Positions 45,745 to 53,329 of a stretch of DNA of 64,000 nucleotides are shown here, piece by piece. This DNA is from Pseudanabaena sp. PCC 7367. GTDB taxonomy: Bacteria; Cyanobacteriota; Cyanobacteriia; Pseudanabaenales; Pseudanabaenaceae. The notes under the pieces are model-generated. The model saw only the letters and a list, made by a program, of their open reading frames with translations. It did not search any database and was not told the origin of the DNA. Position numbers and translations under genes: made by a program. The number at the start of each line of letters is the position of its first letter. The first letter of the stretch is position 1. Where the stretch lies: the NCBI RefSeq assembly GCF_000317065.1, contig NC_019701.1:1693501-1757500 (forward strand), read 5' to 3'.

Positions 45745-46269
45745 CTACGATTTTTCAAAGCCCTGTTTAATTGTTTCTATTGGCAAGAAAAAAGAGTTCG
45801 AATCTTCAAGTCTCAGGAATCCATACTTTTCATAAAATCCGATCGATTCGATCTTTGCATCTGCAGTTACCCCACTTACCCCAACCATTTTTGATATTTC
45901 CACTGTTTGGTATAGAGCATGGAACAACAACTTTCGTCCTATCCCCTTACCTCTGACTGCGATCGCATTCGCAAGCCTACCAATTTTCACACAGGGAACT
46001 TGTTTAGGCTGGCCTTTTCTTAATGACTCAGGTAAAGCATCAATATTTAATGCTGCTGCGCTGATTGCATAGTAGCCAAGAATATTTCTAGAAGCCTTTG
46101 TTGGATTAACTGCTATGTATACTTTTGCATAACCTTTGTTATGATTACTCCAAGCATAGCGAAGTAAGTATTCATTTAAGTCTGAGTTACCGCAATCAAA
46201 GGGATGGTTTTTAGATTTCGGTCTAAAATCTAACTGCTTAATGATTATTTTTTCGTTTGCAAAGCTCAC
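45745..46269 (-). CDS. GNAT acetyltransferase toxin, TacT-like
   Basis: A 174-aa GNAT enzyme. The pattern HPFDCGNSDLNEYLLRYA, NILGYYAISAAALNI, PCVKIGRLANAIAVRGKGIG (the acetyl-CoA-binding RGxGxG-type motif) and GFYEKYGF matches TacT/AtaT-type toxins, which acetylate aminoacyl-tRNA. The start is a GTG just 2 nt after the stop of a 96-aa upstream gene, the antitoxin position. The DNA is lower in GC than neighbours, consistent with horizontal transfer. No Shine-Dalgarno is visible, so translational coupling to the upstream gene is likely. Confidence 0.87.
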   Translation of the reverse strand: MSFANEKIIIKQLDFRPKSKNHPFDCGNSDLNEYLLRYAWSNHNKGYAKVYIAVNPTKASRNILGYYAISAAALNIDALPESLRKGQPKQVPCVKIGRLANAIAVRGKGIGRKLLFHALYQTVEISKMVGVSGVTADAKIESIGFYEKYGFLRLEDSNSFFLPIETIKQGFEKS

Positions 46270-46271
46270 TA

Positions 46272-46562
46272 CTAGCAGCCATATTTATCTTTAAACTTTT
46301 GCGCTGCATCTATAAAAGCTTCATTTGGAGCGGGCGGATTATTCAAAGCATCATAAACAATCTTTGCATCATTAGTAGATAGTTCGATAACTTCAGGATT
46401 AGAAAAGTCAAGATCACAAATACCTTCTTCCTCTTTGCTACCAAAAACCTCAGATGAATTAACCTGGAAGCCAAAAGCATGATTAGTAACTGGCCACACA
46501 TTAGACCATGATTTACTGGGAGTCCATTGAGCTAACAAGCTCTTGATTCTTTTTCTGTCCAT
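46272..46562 (-). CDS. Probable antitoxin of the GNAT toxin, without ribbon-helix-helix
   Basis: A 96-aa protein encoded directly upstream of the GNAT gene. Its C-terminal part (ELSTNDAKIVYDALNNPPAP followed by NEAFIDAAQKF) is like the tail of DUF1778/TacA antitoxins that blocks GNAT toxins. The N-terminal half (MDRKRIKSLLAQWTPSKSW, then TNHAFGFQVNSSEVFG) does not show the RHH pattern expected for TacA DNA binding. A strong AGGGGGAG lies immediately ahead of the ATG. The pair therefore looks like a TA module with an unusual antitoxin. How it is autoregulated is unclear. Confidence 0.72.
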   Translation of the reverse strand: MDRKRIKSLLAQWTPSKSWSNVWPVTNHAFGFQVNSSEVFGSKEEEGICDLDFSNPEVIELSTNDAKIVYDALNNPPAPNEAFIDAAQKFKDKYGC

Positions 46563-46970
46563 TTACTCCCCCTGGAACTTGAGGTGTCAGTTAATCTCTA
46601 CATTTATATATTACCCCTTAATCATAGTCAAATTTAGGTGAGGCTTAGTTTTGTGAAATAGTTCGCCAAATATTTATGTGGCTTTTGATGGATGTTGTTA
46701 AGTATAATCAACTCTTACTTCTTGCCATTCAGATAGGAGTTGATAGGGATTCTAGAACCGTTGCCCGATCGCATCACTACTTGTCTAGTACCACCAAATC
46801 AACCACACAAGGATTGAGGCTCTTGGTAGTGGGATGGAAGCAAGAATTTTGAGCAAAAGATATTTGAACCAGTCTTGCATCCTATGGCCAAATATTATTA
46901 CATGTACAGGACTCCAGGCTTTTAACTCTACCAACAAGCTGGCAAAACAAATACTAAAGGTAATTTGGTG
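46563..46970. other. Divergent intergenic region between the GNAT module and the phosphoesterase
   Basis: AT-rich spacer. A TATAT-rich stretch (46604-46612) could contain the TA promoter, but no clear -35/-10 pair or operator palindrome was found. Confidence 0.4.
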
Positions 46971-48209
46971 ATGGGGCTACGCAGAAGACAAATATTGTTC
47001 ATTATTGGGATGGCAGCAGGCGGCATTGTCGCTGGGGCGGCGCATAGCCTTTTAAATTCTAGCAATGCTAATAATGCCGATCGCAACTTAGACCTTAGCA
47101 GCGATCGATCGCCAGAGGTCAACTCCAGTCAGCAATCAACAACCAATGATCCAGAACAGCTTAGCCAGCAAACAAACACAGCCAATCGCAAATCTAAGCG
47201 CGGCGATAAGATTGCACCAGAAGGGTTATATGCGCCAGAACGCGGCGATGTGAGGATTGTCGTGATCAGCGATCTCAACAGTGCCTATGGTGCAACGGAT
47301 TATGGTGATGAGGTCAAAAAAGCGATCGCCCTAGCCCCCCAATGGCAGCCGGATATTGTGCTTTCTGGCGGTGATATGGTAGCTGGACAAACAATCCTGT
47401 CGCCCGAAGAAATCCAGGCGATGTGGGATGGGTTTGAAAAACACGTTGGCAAACCAATACGCGATGCTGGATTGCCATTTGGATTTACGATCGGTAACCA
47501 CGATGCCTCCAGTTGGCGATCGCCGGATGGTGGTTATTTATTTGCCCTGGAGCGAGAAATGGCCAGTGCCTATTGGCAAGATCCTGCCCACTCGCCTAAT
47601 CTCAACTTTGTCGATCGGGCTGGATTTCCGTTCTACTATACTTTTGCCCACAATGATATTTTCTATCTGGTCTGGGATGCCTCCAGCGATCGCATTCCTG
47701 ATGAGCAAATCGCCTGGGCTGAGCAGAGTCTAGCCAGTGATGCGGCACAAGCTGCCAAAATGCGGATTGCGATCGGGCATTTGCCCCTATATGCGGTGGC
47801 GGTCGATCGGGATCGACTGGGTGAGGTTTTAGCTAATGCCGATCAGTTAAGGGCGTTGCTTGAAAAATATAACGTCCATACCTACATCAGTGGTCACCAT
47901 CATGCTTATTTTCCTGGCTATCGCGGCAAACTGGATATGCTCCATGCCGGGGCGATCGGCGATGGACCCAGGGTTTTGCTTAATAGTAGTCTACCGACAA
48001 TGAAAACGGTCACAGTGGTGGATGTATTCTTTGACAATAACGACACAGTCTACACCACCTACAACATGGCAGATATGAGCGTGGTCGATCATCAAACCTT
48101 GCCCCGCATGATCGTCGGCCCCAATGGCACAATCCTGCGTCAGGGAGTAAGCTGGAGCGATCTTTCTGCGGCGGAGCAAGCCTCTAGCCCCCATGGTTGG
48201 GAGGATTGA
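46971..48209 (+). CDS. Exported metallophosphoesterase
   Basis: A 412-aa calcineurin-like phosphoesterase. The N-terminus has a Tat-like or Sec signal (MGLRRRQILFIIGMAAGG), followed by a polar linker (about 30-85). The core has VISDLNSAYG, SGGDMV, FTIGNHD, IAIGHLPLY and YISGHHHAYFPG, i.e. metal ligands of blocks I to V. Block I reads DxN in place of the usual DxH. ATG 46971 is preferred over TTG 46965 and GTG 46968 because AAAGG is spaced about 10 nt upstream. It probably acts in the periplasm. It sits between two TA modules with no evident link. Confidence 0.87.
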   Translation: MGLRRRQILFIIGMAAGGIVAGAAHSLLNSSNANNADRNLDLSSDRSPEVNSSQQSTTNDPEQLSQQTNTANRKSKRGDKIAPEGLYAPERGDVRIVVISDLNSAYGATDYGDEVKKAIALAPQWQPDIVLSGGDMVAGQTILSPEEIQAMWDGFEKHVGKPIRDAGLPFGFTIGNHDASSWRSPDGGYLFALEREMASAYWQDPAHSPNLNFVDRAGFPFYYTFAHNDIFYLVWDASSDRIPDEQIAWAEQSLASDAAQAAKMRIAIGHLPLYAVAVDRDRLGEVLANADQLRALLEKYNVHTYISGHHHAYFPGYRGKLDMLHAGAIGDGPRVLLNSSLPTMKTVTVVDVFFDNNDTVYTTYNMADMSVVDHQTLPRMIVGPNGTILRQGVSWSDLSAAEQASSPHGWED

Positions 48210-48289
48210 GTTAAGACATAGCTTTGAAATGTCAGACCTGTTAAAATAAAAGATAGTTACAATTAATCAAAAATTGAAGGTAATGAAAG

Positions 48290-48820
48290 ATGAGCGCAGT
48301 AACAAGTAATCTTTCAATGACTGCAAAGCTGATAGAATTCTTTGTTTTAAAGACCAAAGGCCACATCACCAAATTTCAGCTCTTCAAGTTTTTGTACTTG
48401 GCTGACTTATATGCAACTAGGTGGCATGGCAAACAGATCACTGACCTTCATTGGATCTTCTACAAATACGGCCCTTGGGAAGAAGATATTGATAAGACTT
48501 TACGCTCCCTTGAATCCCTGCAGAAAGTTGTACAGACAAAATCTGGAGAAGCAATTTTAATCAGGCCAGGTAAAAATGCTATGTCGATTGAACAGCTAGA
48601 ATTACCGATATCAATGCAGTATATGCTAGAGAATATTAGGGCAGCTTGGTCTGGTACTACTCAAAAACAGCAACAGGAGTTGCGAGATTATGTCTATGCA
48701 ACAGCACCAATGAAAGATGTGCTTGAGAAAGAATACACTCCAGACCAAAAGCAGCCTTTAAACTTGCTTAAAGAAAGAGAGCTTTTGCTAGCTGAACTTG
48801 GGAATTTAGTATGTAAATGA
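48290..48820 (+). CDS. Panacea-domain (SocA/DUF4065-like) antitoxin
   Basis: A 176-aa soluble protein. The N-terminal half shows the Panacea pattern: KFQLFKFLYLADLYATRWHG, ITDLHWIFYKYGPWEEDI. Panacea domains serve as antitoxin scaffolds that neutralise many unrelated toxins (established for PanA proteins). The C-terminal half is helical (LREYV-type, KERELLLAELGNLVCK) and may contact the toxin. The stop overlaps the start of the next gene by 4 bp (ATGA), the normal antitoxin-toxin arrangement. The DNA is relatively AT-rich. The ATG is preceded by a weak AATGAAAG. Confidence 0.83.
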   Translation: MSAVTSNLSMTAKLIEFFVLKTKGHITKFQLFKFLYLADLYATRWHGKQITDLHWIFYKYGPWEEDIDKTLRSLESLQKVVQTKSGEAILIRPGKNAMSIEQLELPISMQYMLENIRAAWSGTTQKQQQELRDYVYATAPMKDVLEKEYTPDQKQPLNLLKERELLLAELGNLVCK

Positions 48821-49437
48821 CGGCTGTCCAGAGAAGTAATAGGCAACCTCCTCAACCTCGTAAAGGCTGGATTTACAAGATTGATCCTAAACAACTGGTT
48901 TTAGAGTGTAGCAAGGGACATTTTTATAAATACGATATTTCCGGTTCATCAACCGTTTCTTGTGCAGAACCAAATTGCTCGGAGAAGATTAATCCATCTA
49001 GAATTGAACGCGGCCTTCACCCCTACATATTCTGGAGTGTAAGCAATATAGACATATTTCCAATTGCTTATGCCATACCACTAACTAGCAAGGATACCTT
49101 TGCTCCATTACCTAGTACATATCCCATTCGTGCAAATCAAAACACCGGACTTAGTTGTCTTAGCTATGCGCTGGTAAACCAGTTTGTCACGATTGACATT
49201 GAATGTTTTAAGGATACAAACAACCACTGGATAAAAAGATTGGGTGGAATATCAAAGGATCTTATAAATGTACTGGAAGAAAGGCTAAAACGCTGTCTTG
49301 ATATCGCCAATAACTCAGTTAATGATTGGTTTATTGAGGATTCTGACCCTGAGCTAATTTCAAAGCTTATTATATCTAAATTCAATCAATCCCAACGTAC
49401 ACAAATTATTGAGGGTTTGATTGATAGCCTTGATTAG
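48817..49437 (+). CDS. MazF/PemK-like toxin with an inserted Cys cluster
   Basis: A 206-aa protein overlapping the Panacea gene by 4 bp. MazF-fold signatures are present in order: RKGWIYKIDP (strand 1), LHPYIFWSVSNID (equivalent of the RP-x-V-x-S segment), AYAIPLTSK, YPIRANQNTGLSCLSYALVN, QFVTIDIECF and IKRLGGISKDLINVLEERLKR. Between strands 1 and 2 there is an insertion with a potential zinc site (LECSKGHFYKYD and SCAEPNCSE). MazF toxins are ssRNA endonucleases, so this is predicted to cut mRNA, tRNA or rRNA. The usual basic residue before the Pro is replaced by His. The C-terminal 50 residues are extra helices. Confidence 0.78.
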   Translation: MTAVQRSNRQPPQPRKGWIYKIDPKQLVLECSKGHFYKYDISGSSTVSCAEPNCSEKINPSRIERGLHPYIFWSVSNIDIFPIAYAIPLTSKDTFAPLPSTYPIRANQNTGLSCLSYALVNQFVTIDIECFKDTNNHWIKRLGGISKDLINVLEERLKRCLDIANNSVNDWFIEDSDPELISKLIISKFNQSQRTQIIEGLIDSLD

Positions 49438-49475
49438 AGCTAGACTACATCAAAAATAGTGACTTTAAGCTTTAT

Positions 49476-50846
49476 ATGGCAACTAATTCTCGGCCATCAG
49501 ATGCAAATATTGATGTTTACAATTCAGAAAAGGACGTAAAGCAAGATGCCGATCGAGTGCGGGTACATTTCGATCGTGCCCCCTATCCAGATACGCCAAT
49601 TAGCTATGCCCCAGGTAAAAATAGCAATGTTTTGTTTGTGCATTCAGCGATCAATGCCACCTATCGCCGCGATCGCCAGGTAATTGATCCCGCTGGTTTA
49701 ATGATCCTGGATGCTGGCTGTGGCAGCGGTGTGACTTCGCAGGTTTTGGCCGTCGCCAATCCTGGAGCCAGGGTGGTGGGCGTAGATATTTCACCAGCTT
49801 CGATCGAAGTGGCCAAGCAGCGGCTGGCACATCACGGGTTTAGCAATGTGGAATTTCATGCCATGCCACTAGAAGATGTGCCGCAATTGGGGCTGGAGTT
49901 TGACTACATCAATTGTGATGAAACCCTTTATCTAGTTCCCGATCCCCTGGCGGGGCTACAAGCGATGCGATCGGTATTGAAACCCAAAGGCACAATCCGC
50001 GCTAATTTGCACAATAAATATCAACGCCAATATCACTATCGCGGCCAACGTTTGTTTAAGTTACTAGGCTTGAGGAATGATCAAGTCAGTCAAGAAAATA
50101 AGATCGCCATGATCCGCGACCTGATGGCAGCATTGAATAATGAAGTGGACTTAAAGCGATCGACCTGGCTGAATTCAGCTAAAACCGATGAAACCATTCT
50201 GGCCAACTATTTACTACAAGGCGATAAGGGCTTTAATGTGCTGGATTTGTTCGAGTTGCTGGCAGGTGCTGAGCTAGAACTGATCGACATGGTGAACTGG
50301 CAATCCTGGCAGGTGCTGGACTTGATCCAAAATCAAACCCAAATGCCAGAATATCTGGAAATGGTCTTGTCTATGGCCACCCAGGAGCAATATCTGCACC
50401 TGTTTGAGTTGCTAAATCCCATTCACCGCACCCTTGATTTTTGGTGTGGTCATGTTGGTGTGGGGCAAGAGCAAGAGCCGATCGCGGCCTGGGATCAGGC
50501 AACCTGGTTAAATGCTAGGGCTAGATTGCATCCCCATTTAAAAACCAGTGCATTTGGGCAAGCCTTAGCAAATGCGATCGCGGCCACAATGCCCTTGAAC
50601 ATCACCCAATTCCTGGGCGTGACCACACCGGAGACGATCGAGATTCTGCCAAATTCTGCTGTTTGTTTGCAGTGGCTATGGCAAGAGCCGCGATCGGTGG
50701 CGGACTTGGCGCAGACCTGGCTAAAAGTTAAGCCCTACAATTGGGTAACCGGGACAGCCACTACGGAGGTTGAAGCTTTTAATCAGGTGGTGCAGGTGTT
50801 GGCGGAAATGGAAAGTTTTATGTTTGTATTACTAGAGTCAGACTAA
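49476..50846 (+). CDS. Class I SAM-dependent methyltransferase
   Basis: A 456-aa protein. Residues about 65-200 hold a Rossmann methyltransferase fold: motif I ILDAGCGSGVTSQVL, VVGVDISPASIEVAKQRL, the acidic loop YINCDETLYLVPDPLAGLQ and LKPKGTIRANLHN. The C-terminal half (about 230-456) is helical with no recognised fold (GDKGFNVLDLFELLAGAEL, NPIHRTLDFWCGH) and could bind substrate. The N-terminal 60 residues contain DRVRVHFDRAPYPDTP. The substrate is unknown. The gene is immediately downstream of the TA toxin (38 nt) on the same strand but codon usage is like the chromosome. Confidence 0.85.
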   Translation: MATNSRPSDANIDVYNSEKDVKQDADRVRVHFDRAPYPDTPISYAPGKNSNVLFVHSAINATYRRDRQVIDPAGLMILDAGCGSGVTSQVLAVANPGARVVGVDISPASIEVAKQRLAHHGFSNVEFHAMPLEDVPQLGLEFDYINCDETLYLVPDPLAGLQAMRSVLKPKGTIRANLHNKYQRQYHYRGQRLFKLLGLRNDQVSQENKIAMIRDLMAALNNEVDLKRSTWLNSAKTDETILANYLLQGDKGFNVLDLFELLAGAELELIDMVNWQSWQVLDLIQNQTQMPEYLEMVLSMATQEQYLHLFELLNPIHRTLDFWCGHVGVGQEQEPIAAWDQATWLNARARLHPHLKTSAFGQALANAIAATMPLNITQFLGVTTPETIEILPNSAVCLQWLWQEPRSVADLAQTWLKVKPYNWVTGTATTEVEAFNQVVQVLAEMESFMFVLLESD

Positions 50847-50974
50847 TAGGCACTTTTGAATCTGCCTAATCTGCATGGATGAATAACTCTACTCATCATC
50901 TTAGATAAGGGGATAAGGGACAGTAGCGTATGATCCTTGCCAGTCAGGCGATTGCTTAAACAATTATAAAATCC

Positions 50975-51003
50975 TCGACAGATCGCAATAACTGGGTTAC
51001 TAT
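50975..51003 (+). promoter_or_regulatory. Promoter of small RNA copy B
   Basis: TCGACA (50975-50980) and TACTAT (50998-51003) are spaced 17 bp. The conserved GTGTGAGGA starts 7 nt after the -10 box. Confidence 0.55.
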
Positions 51004-51010
51004 AGCTCTG

Positions 51011-51074
51011 GTGTGAGGAAAGAATAAGCAAAAAGAAGTTGAAGCGAAACACGGAAAGCTAGCAACTTTTTTTT
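51011..51074 (+). ncRNA. Yfr2/Cyano-1-type small RNA, copy B
   Basis: It starts GTGTGAGGAAAG, then an A-rich single-stranded stretch and a terminator hairpin. AAGTTG pairs with CAACTT, and inner AGC with GCT, around the 12-nt loop GAAACACGGAAA, followed by T residues to 51074. The predicted length is about 64 nt. The loop is identical to copy A and one base different from copy C. A -10 box lies 7 nt upstream of GTGTG. Confidence 0.85.
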
Positions 51075-51194
51075 GCTGTTTGTTTTTATAAGAAACACTA
51101 AAATTAGGATTTTGTTTTTTAGTGTTCAAAACTTGCCAAATCTCCCTGCCAGAGTGCAATTGGTCAGTTGCTATGCATTTTGCACCCAATAGGT

Positions 51195-51200
51195 TACAAT
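51195..51200 (+). promoter_or_regulatory. -10 box of small RNA copy C
   Basis: TACAAT ends 8 nt before GTGTGAGGAG. No well-spaced -35 was found (TTGCTA at 51168 is 21 bp away). Confidence 0.45.
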
Positions 51201-51208
51201 ACCTATTA

Positions 51209-51270
51209 GTGTGAGGAGAGATCATAAAAGAGGGATCGGAGCGAAACAAGGAAAGCTCTGGTCTCTCTTT
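51209..51270 (+). ncRNA. Yfr2/Cyano-1-type small RNA, copy C
   Basis: It starts GTGTGAGGAGAGATC. A 14-bp helix with several G-U pairs (AGAGGGATCGGAGC with GCTCTGGTCTCTCT) closes the 12-nt loop GAAACAAGGAAA and is followed by TTC ATTT. The length is about 62 nt. The conserved 5' end and loop define it as the same family as copies A and B. The variable, compensating stems are strong evidence that RNA structure is selected. Confidence 0.85.
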
Positions 51271-51297
51271 CATTTATAACCTATTAACCTATATAAC

Positions 51298-52764
51298 CTA
51301 AGCAATAACCATAATCATTTCTAGCTCTGGATCGCTACAACCGTTAATCACACCACCACTAGATTTAAGCAATCGCAAAAATTCGATCGCTGCCTTGGTA
51401 ATTTCCTCGCCTGGACAAAGAATCGGTATCCCTGGCGGATAGGCATAAGCTAGCTCTGTGCTAATCTTACCGATCGCTGTATTTAGCCTAACCCGCTTAC
51501 TCTTGGCAAAAAAAGCTTCCCTGGGCGTAAGGGGCGATCGCGGTAACTTGGTTAAGATCTGGATCATTAGATCTTGTTTGCTCTCCAGTGCGGACTGATC
51601 CATCGATCGGGATTGGGAGTATTGATCGCTAAGAACCTGGAGCGATCGCACTAGCTTATCTACATCATCATTGCGATTGCCAATGCTAAACGCAAATACT
51701 AATTGACTCAGGGTGGGCATTTCTGCCACTGCATCGAGGGAATCCAATAAAATTTGATCGGCATCGAAGCCAGTTAGGGCAAGCCGATCGAGCATCACTG
51801 TCAATCTAGTCGGATCAAAGTTTGCCGTAATGGATGCTGGGATCGTGCGTAGGTTGAGAATGTGATCTATTTGCGATCGCGCTTGATTAGCCAGTTCAAT
51901 CGTGCGATCGAGCAACTTATGTCCCGTGGTGGCCATTTGCCTTCTCGCCGCATCCAGCGAAGCCAACAGCAAAATACTAGGACTGGTTGATTGCAGCAGA
52001 TTTATGGCGGCATCGATCGCTTCCAGCTCAAGGCCATATTCATTCAAACTATTACCGCAATGCAGGATTGAACTTTGAGTCAGACTGGTAGCCATTTTGT
52101 GGGTAGATTGCACCACCAAATCTGCACCAGCAGCGATCGCATCGATCGGCAGATCAGGATGAAAGTGCAAATGGGCACCATGAGCCTCATCAACCAGAAC
52201 GGGCAAGTGATGAGCATGGGCGATCGCTACCATCTCCTTTAGTTCAGCACCCACCCCAAAATAGTTAGGGCTGGTGATTAATATTGCCCTGGCATCTGAA
52301 TGCTTGGCCAATGCTTGTTTGAGCGTATGAATGCTAACGCCCAGATCCAGATCAAACTCGGTATTGTAGCTGGTGGGTAAATAGATCGGCCTTGCACCAG
52401 AAAGAATCAAAGCCGAAATGACCGATCGATGACAGTTGCGACCCACCAAAATTTTGTCGCCTGGTTGGCAAGTTGCTAAAACTATGGCCTGCACACCGAT
52501 TGTGGAGCCATTCACCAGAAACCTGGTCTGTTTTGCACCATAGGCAGCGGCGGCGAGAGTTTCCGCCTGGGCGATCGTATCTTCCAGTCCTGGCAACTCT
52601 GGCAGATCTAGCTTAAAAATATTGCTGCCCAATAATTCATCAAGCTGCGGATCGATGCAATTCCCCCGCTTGTGCCCTGGCATATAAAAGGCAGCCTGGT
52701 CGATCGCTAAATATGATTGCAAAGCATTGAGGATTGGCGCTTGGCTTTGATCTAACTGCTCCAT
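51298..52764 (-). CDS. Orn/Lys/Arg decarboxylase family protein
   Basis: A 488-aa fold-type I PLP decarboxylase. The start contains AAFYMPGHKRG, the family signature. Other segments are FLVNGSTIGVQAIVLATCQPGD, LVGRNCHRSVISAL, PVLVDEAHGAHLHFHPDLP, the Schiff-base region VQSTHKMATSLTQ, and the C-terminal YPPGIPILCPGE. Unlike the E. coli inducible enzymes it lacks the N-terminal wing (usual total about 715 aa), as is normal for Gram-positive and cyanobacterial forms. The substrate may be arginine, lysine or ornithine and leads to polyamines. The stop is about 28 bp downstream of small RNA copy C on the opposite strand. Confidence 0.9.
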   Translation of the reverse strand: MEQLDQSQAPILNALQSYLAIDQAAFYMPGHKRGNCIDPQLDELLGSNIFKLDLPELPGLEDTIAQAETLAAAAYGAKQTRFLVNGSTIGVQAIVLATCQPGDKILVGRNCHRSVISALILSGARPIYLPTSYNTEFDLDLGVSIHTLKQALAKHSDARAILITSPNYFGVGAELKEMVAIAHAHHLPVLVDEAHGAHLHFHPDLPIDAIAAGADLVVQSTHKMATSLTQSSILHCGNSLNEYGLELEAIDAAINLLQSTSPSILLLASLDAARRQMATTGHKLLDRTIELANQARSQIDHILNLRTIPASITANFDPTRLTVMLDRLALTGFDADQILLDSLDAVAEMPTLSQLVFAFSIGNRNDDVDKLVRSLQVLSDQYSQSRSMDQSALESKQDLMIQILTKLPRSPLTPREAFFAKSKRVRLNTAIGKISTELAYAYPPGIPILCPGEEITKAAIEFLRLLKSSGGVINGCSDPELEMIMVIA

Positions 52765-52803
52765 CGTTGCAGGCTAACTTACTTAATAAATTAACTTAAT
52801 AAA

Positions 52804-53208
52804 TTATAAGTTAGTTGAGATCGCTTCAACGGGGCAGGAAGGAATACACTGCTCACAGACAATGCAGCGCGATCGAGCAAAATTCAGCTTATATGTTTCA
52901 GGATTGAGCGTGAGTGCGCCAGTGGGGCAAACCCCCGTACACAAGCCGCAATCAACACAGATATTTTCATCGATCACAATTTCGCGGCCATTCATCGACA
53001 CTTCAATATCCAGCGATCGCATCCATTCGACGGCTTCTTCCAGGCGATCGATATCCCCCGATAGCTCTACCACCATCTTACCCACCTGATTGGGAGCCAC
53101 CTGCGCCCTGATAATATTGGCAGCCACATTAAAATCCTTGGCCAAACGATAGGTAATTGGCAACAGGATCGATTTTTTGGGCAGAGAAAGATTAACGCGC
53201 TTTTTCAT
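52804..53208 (-). CDS. NIL-domain two-[4Fe-4S] ferredoxin
   Basis: A 134-aa protein. Residues about 1-75 are a NIL domain (MKKRVNLSLPKKSILLPITY ... VVELSGDIDRLEEAVEWM), known from methionine ABC transporters and some ferredoxins. The C-terminal half has two CxxCxxCxxxCP cluster motifs: CVDCGLCTGVCPTGAL and CIVCEQCIPSCPVEAI. Cyanobacterial homologs are linked to sulfur-amino-acid or homocysteine metabolism in the literature I recall, but this specific role is not shown here. It is 39 bp upstream of the decarboxylase on the same strand and may be co-transcribed. Confidence 0.93.
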   Translation of the reverse strand: MKKRVNLSLPKKSILLPITYRLAKDFNVAANIIRAQVAPNQVGKMVVELSGDIDRLEEAVEWMRSLDIEVSMNGREIVIDENICVDCGLCTGVCPTGALTLNPETYKLNFARSRCIVCEQCIPSCPVEAISTNL

Positions 53209-53329
53209 ACCTTATTATGCACTTTCCAGTAAATTGTTGGCGGCATTGTTAACAAGTAGGGTATAAAGTTGCTACACTGCATCCGATCGCTAAGAGCCAG
53301 GAATTCTGGCGAAATTATGGGGATAGATA

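Larger units (their letters stand above)
50847..51297. other. Intergenic region with two tandem Yfr2-like RNAs
   Basis: A 451-bp spacer containing small RNA genes B (51011-51074) and C (51209-51270), each with a -10 box, in the same orientation as the upstream methyltransferase. The open frames on the minus strand are shadows. Confidence 0.7.
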
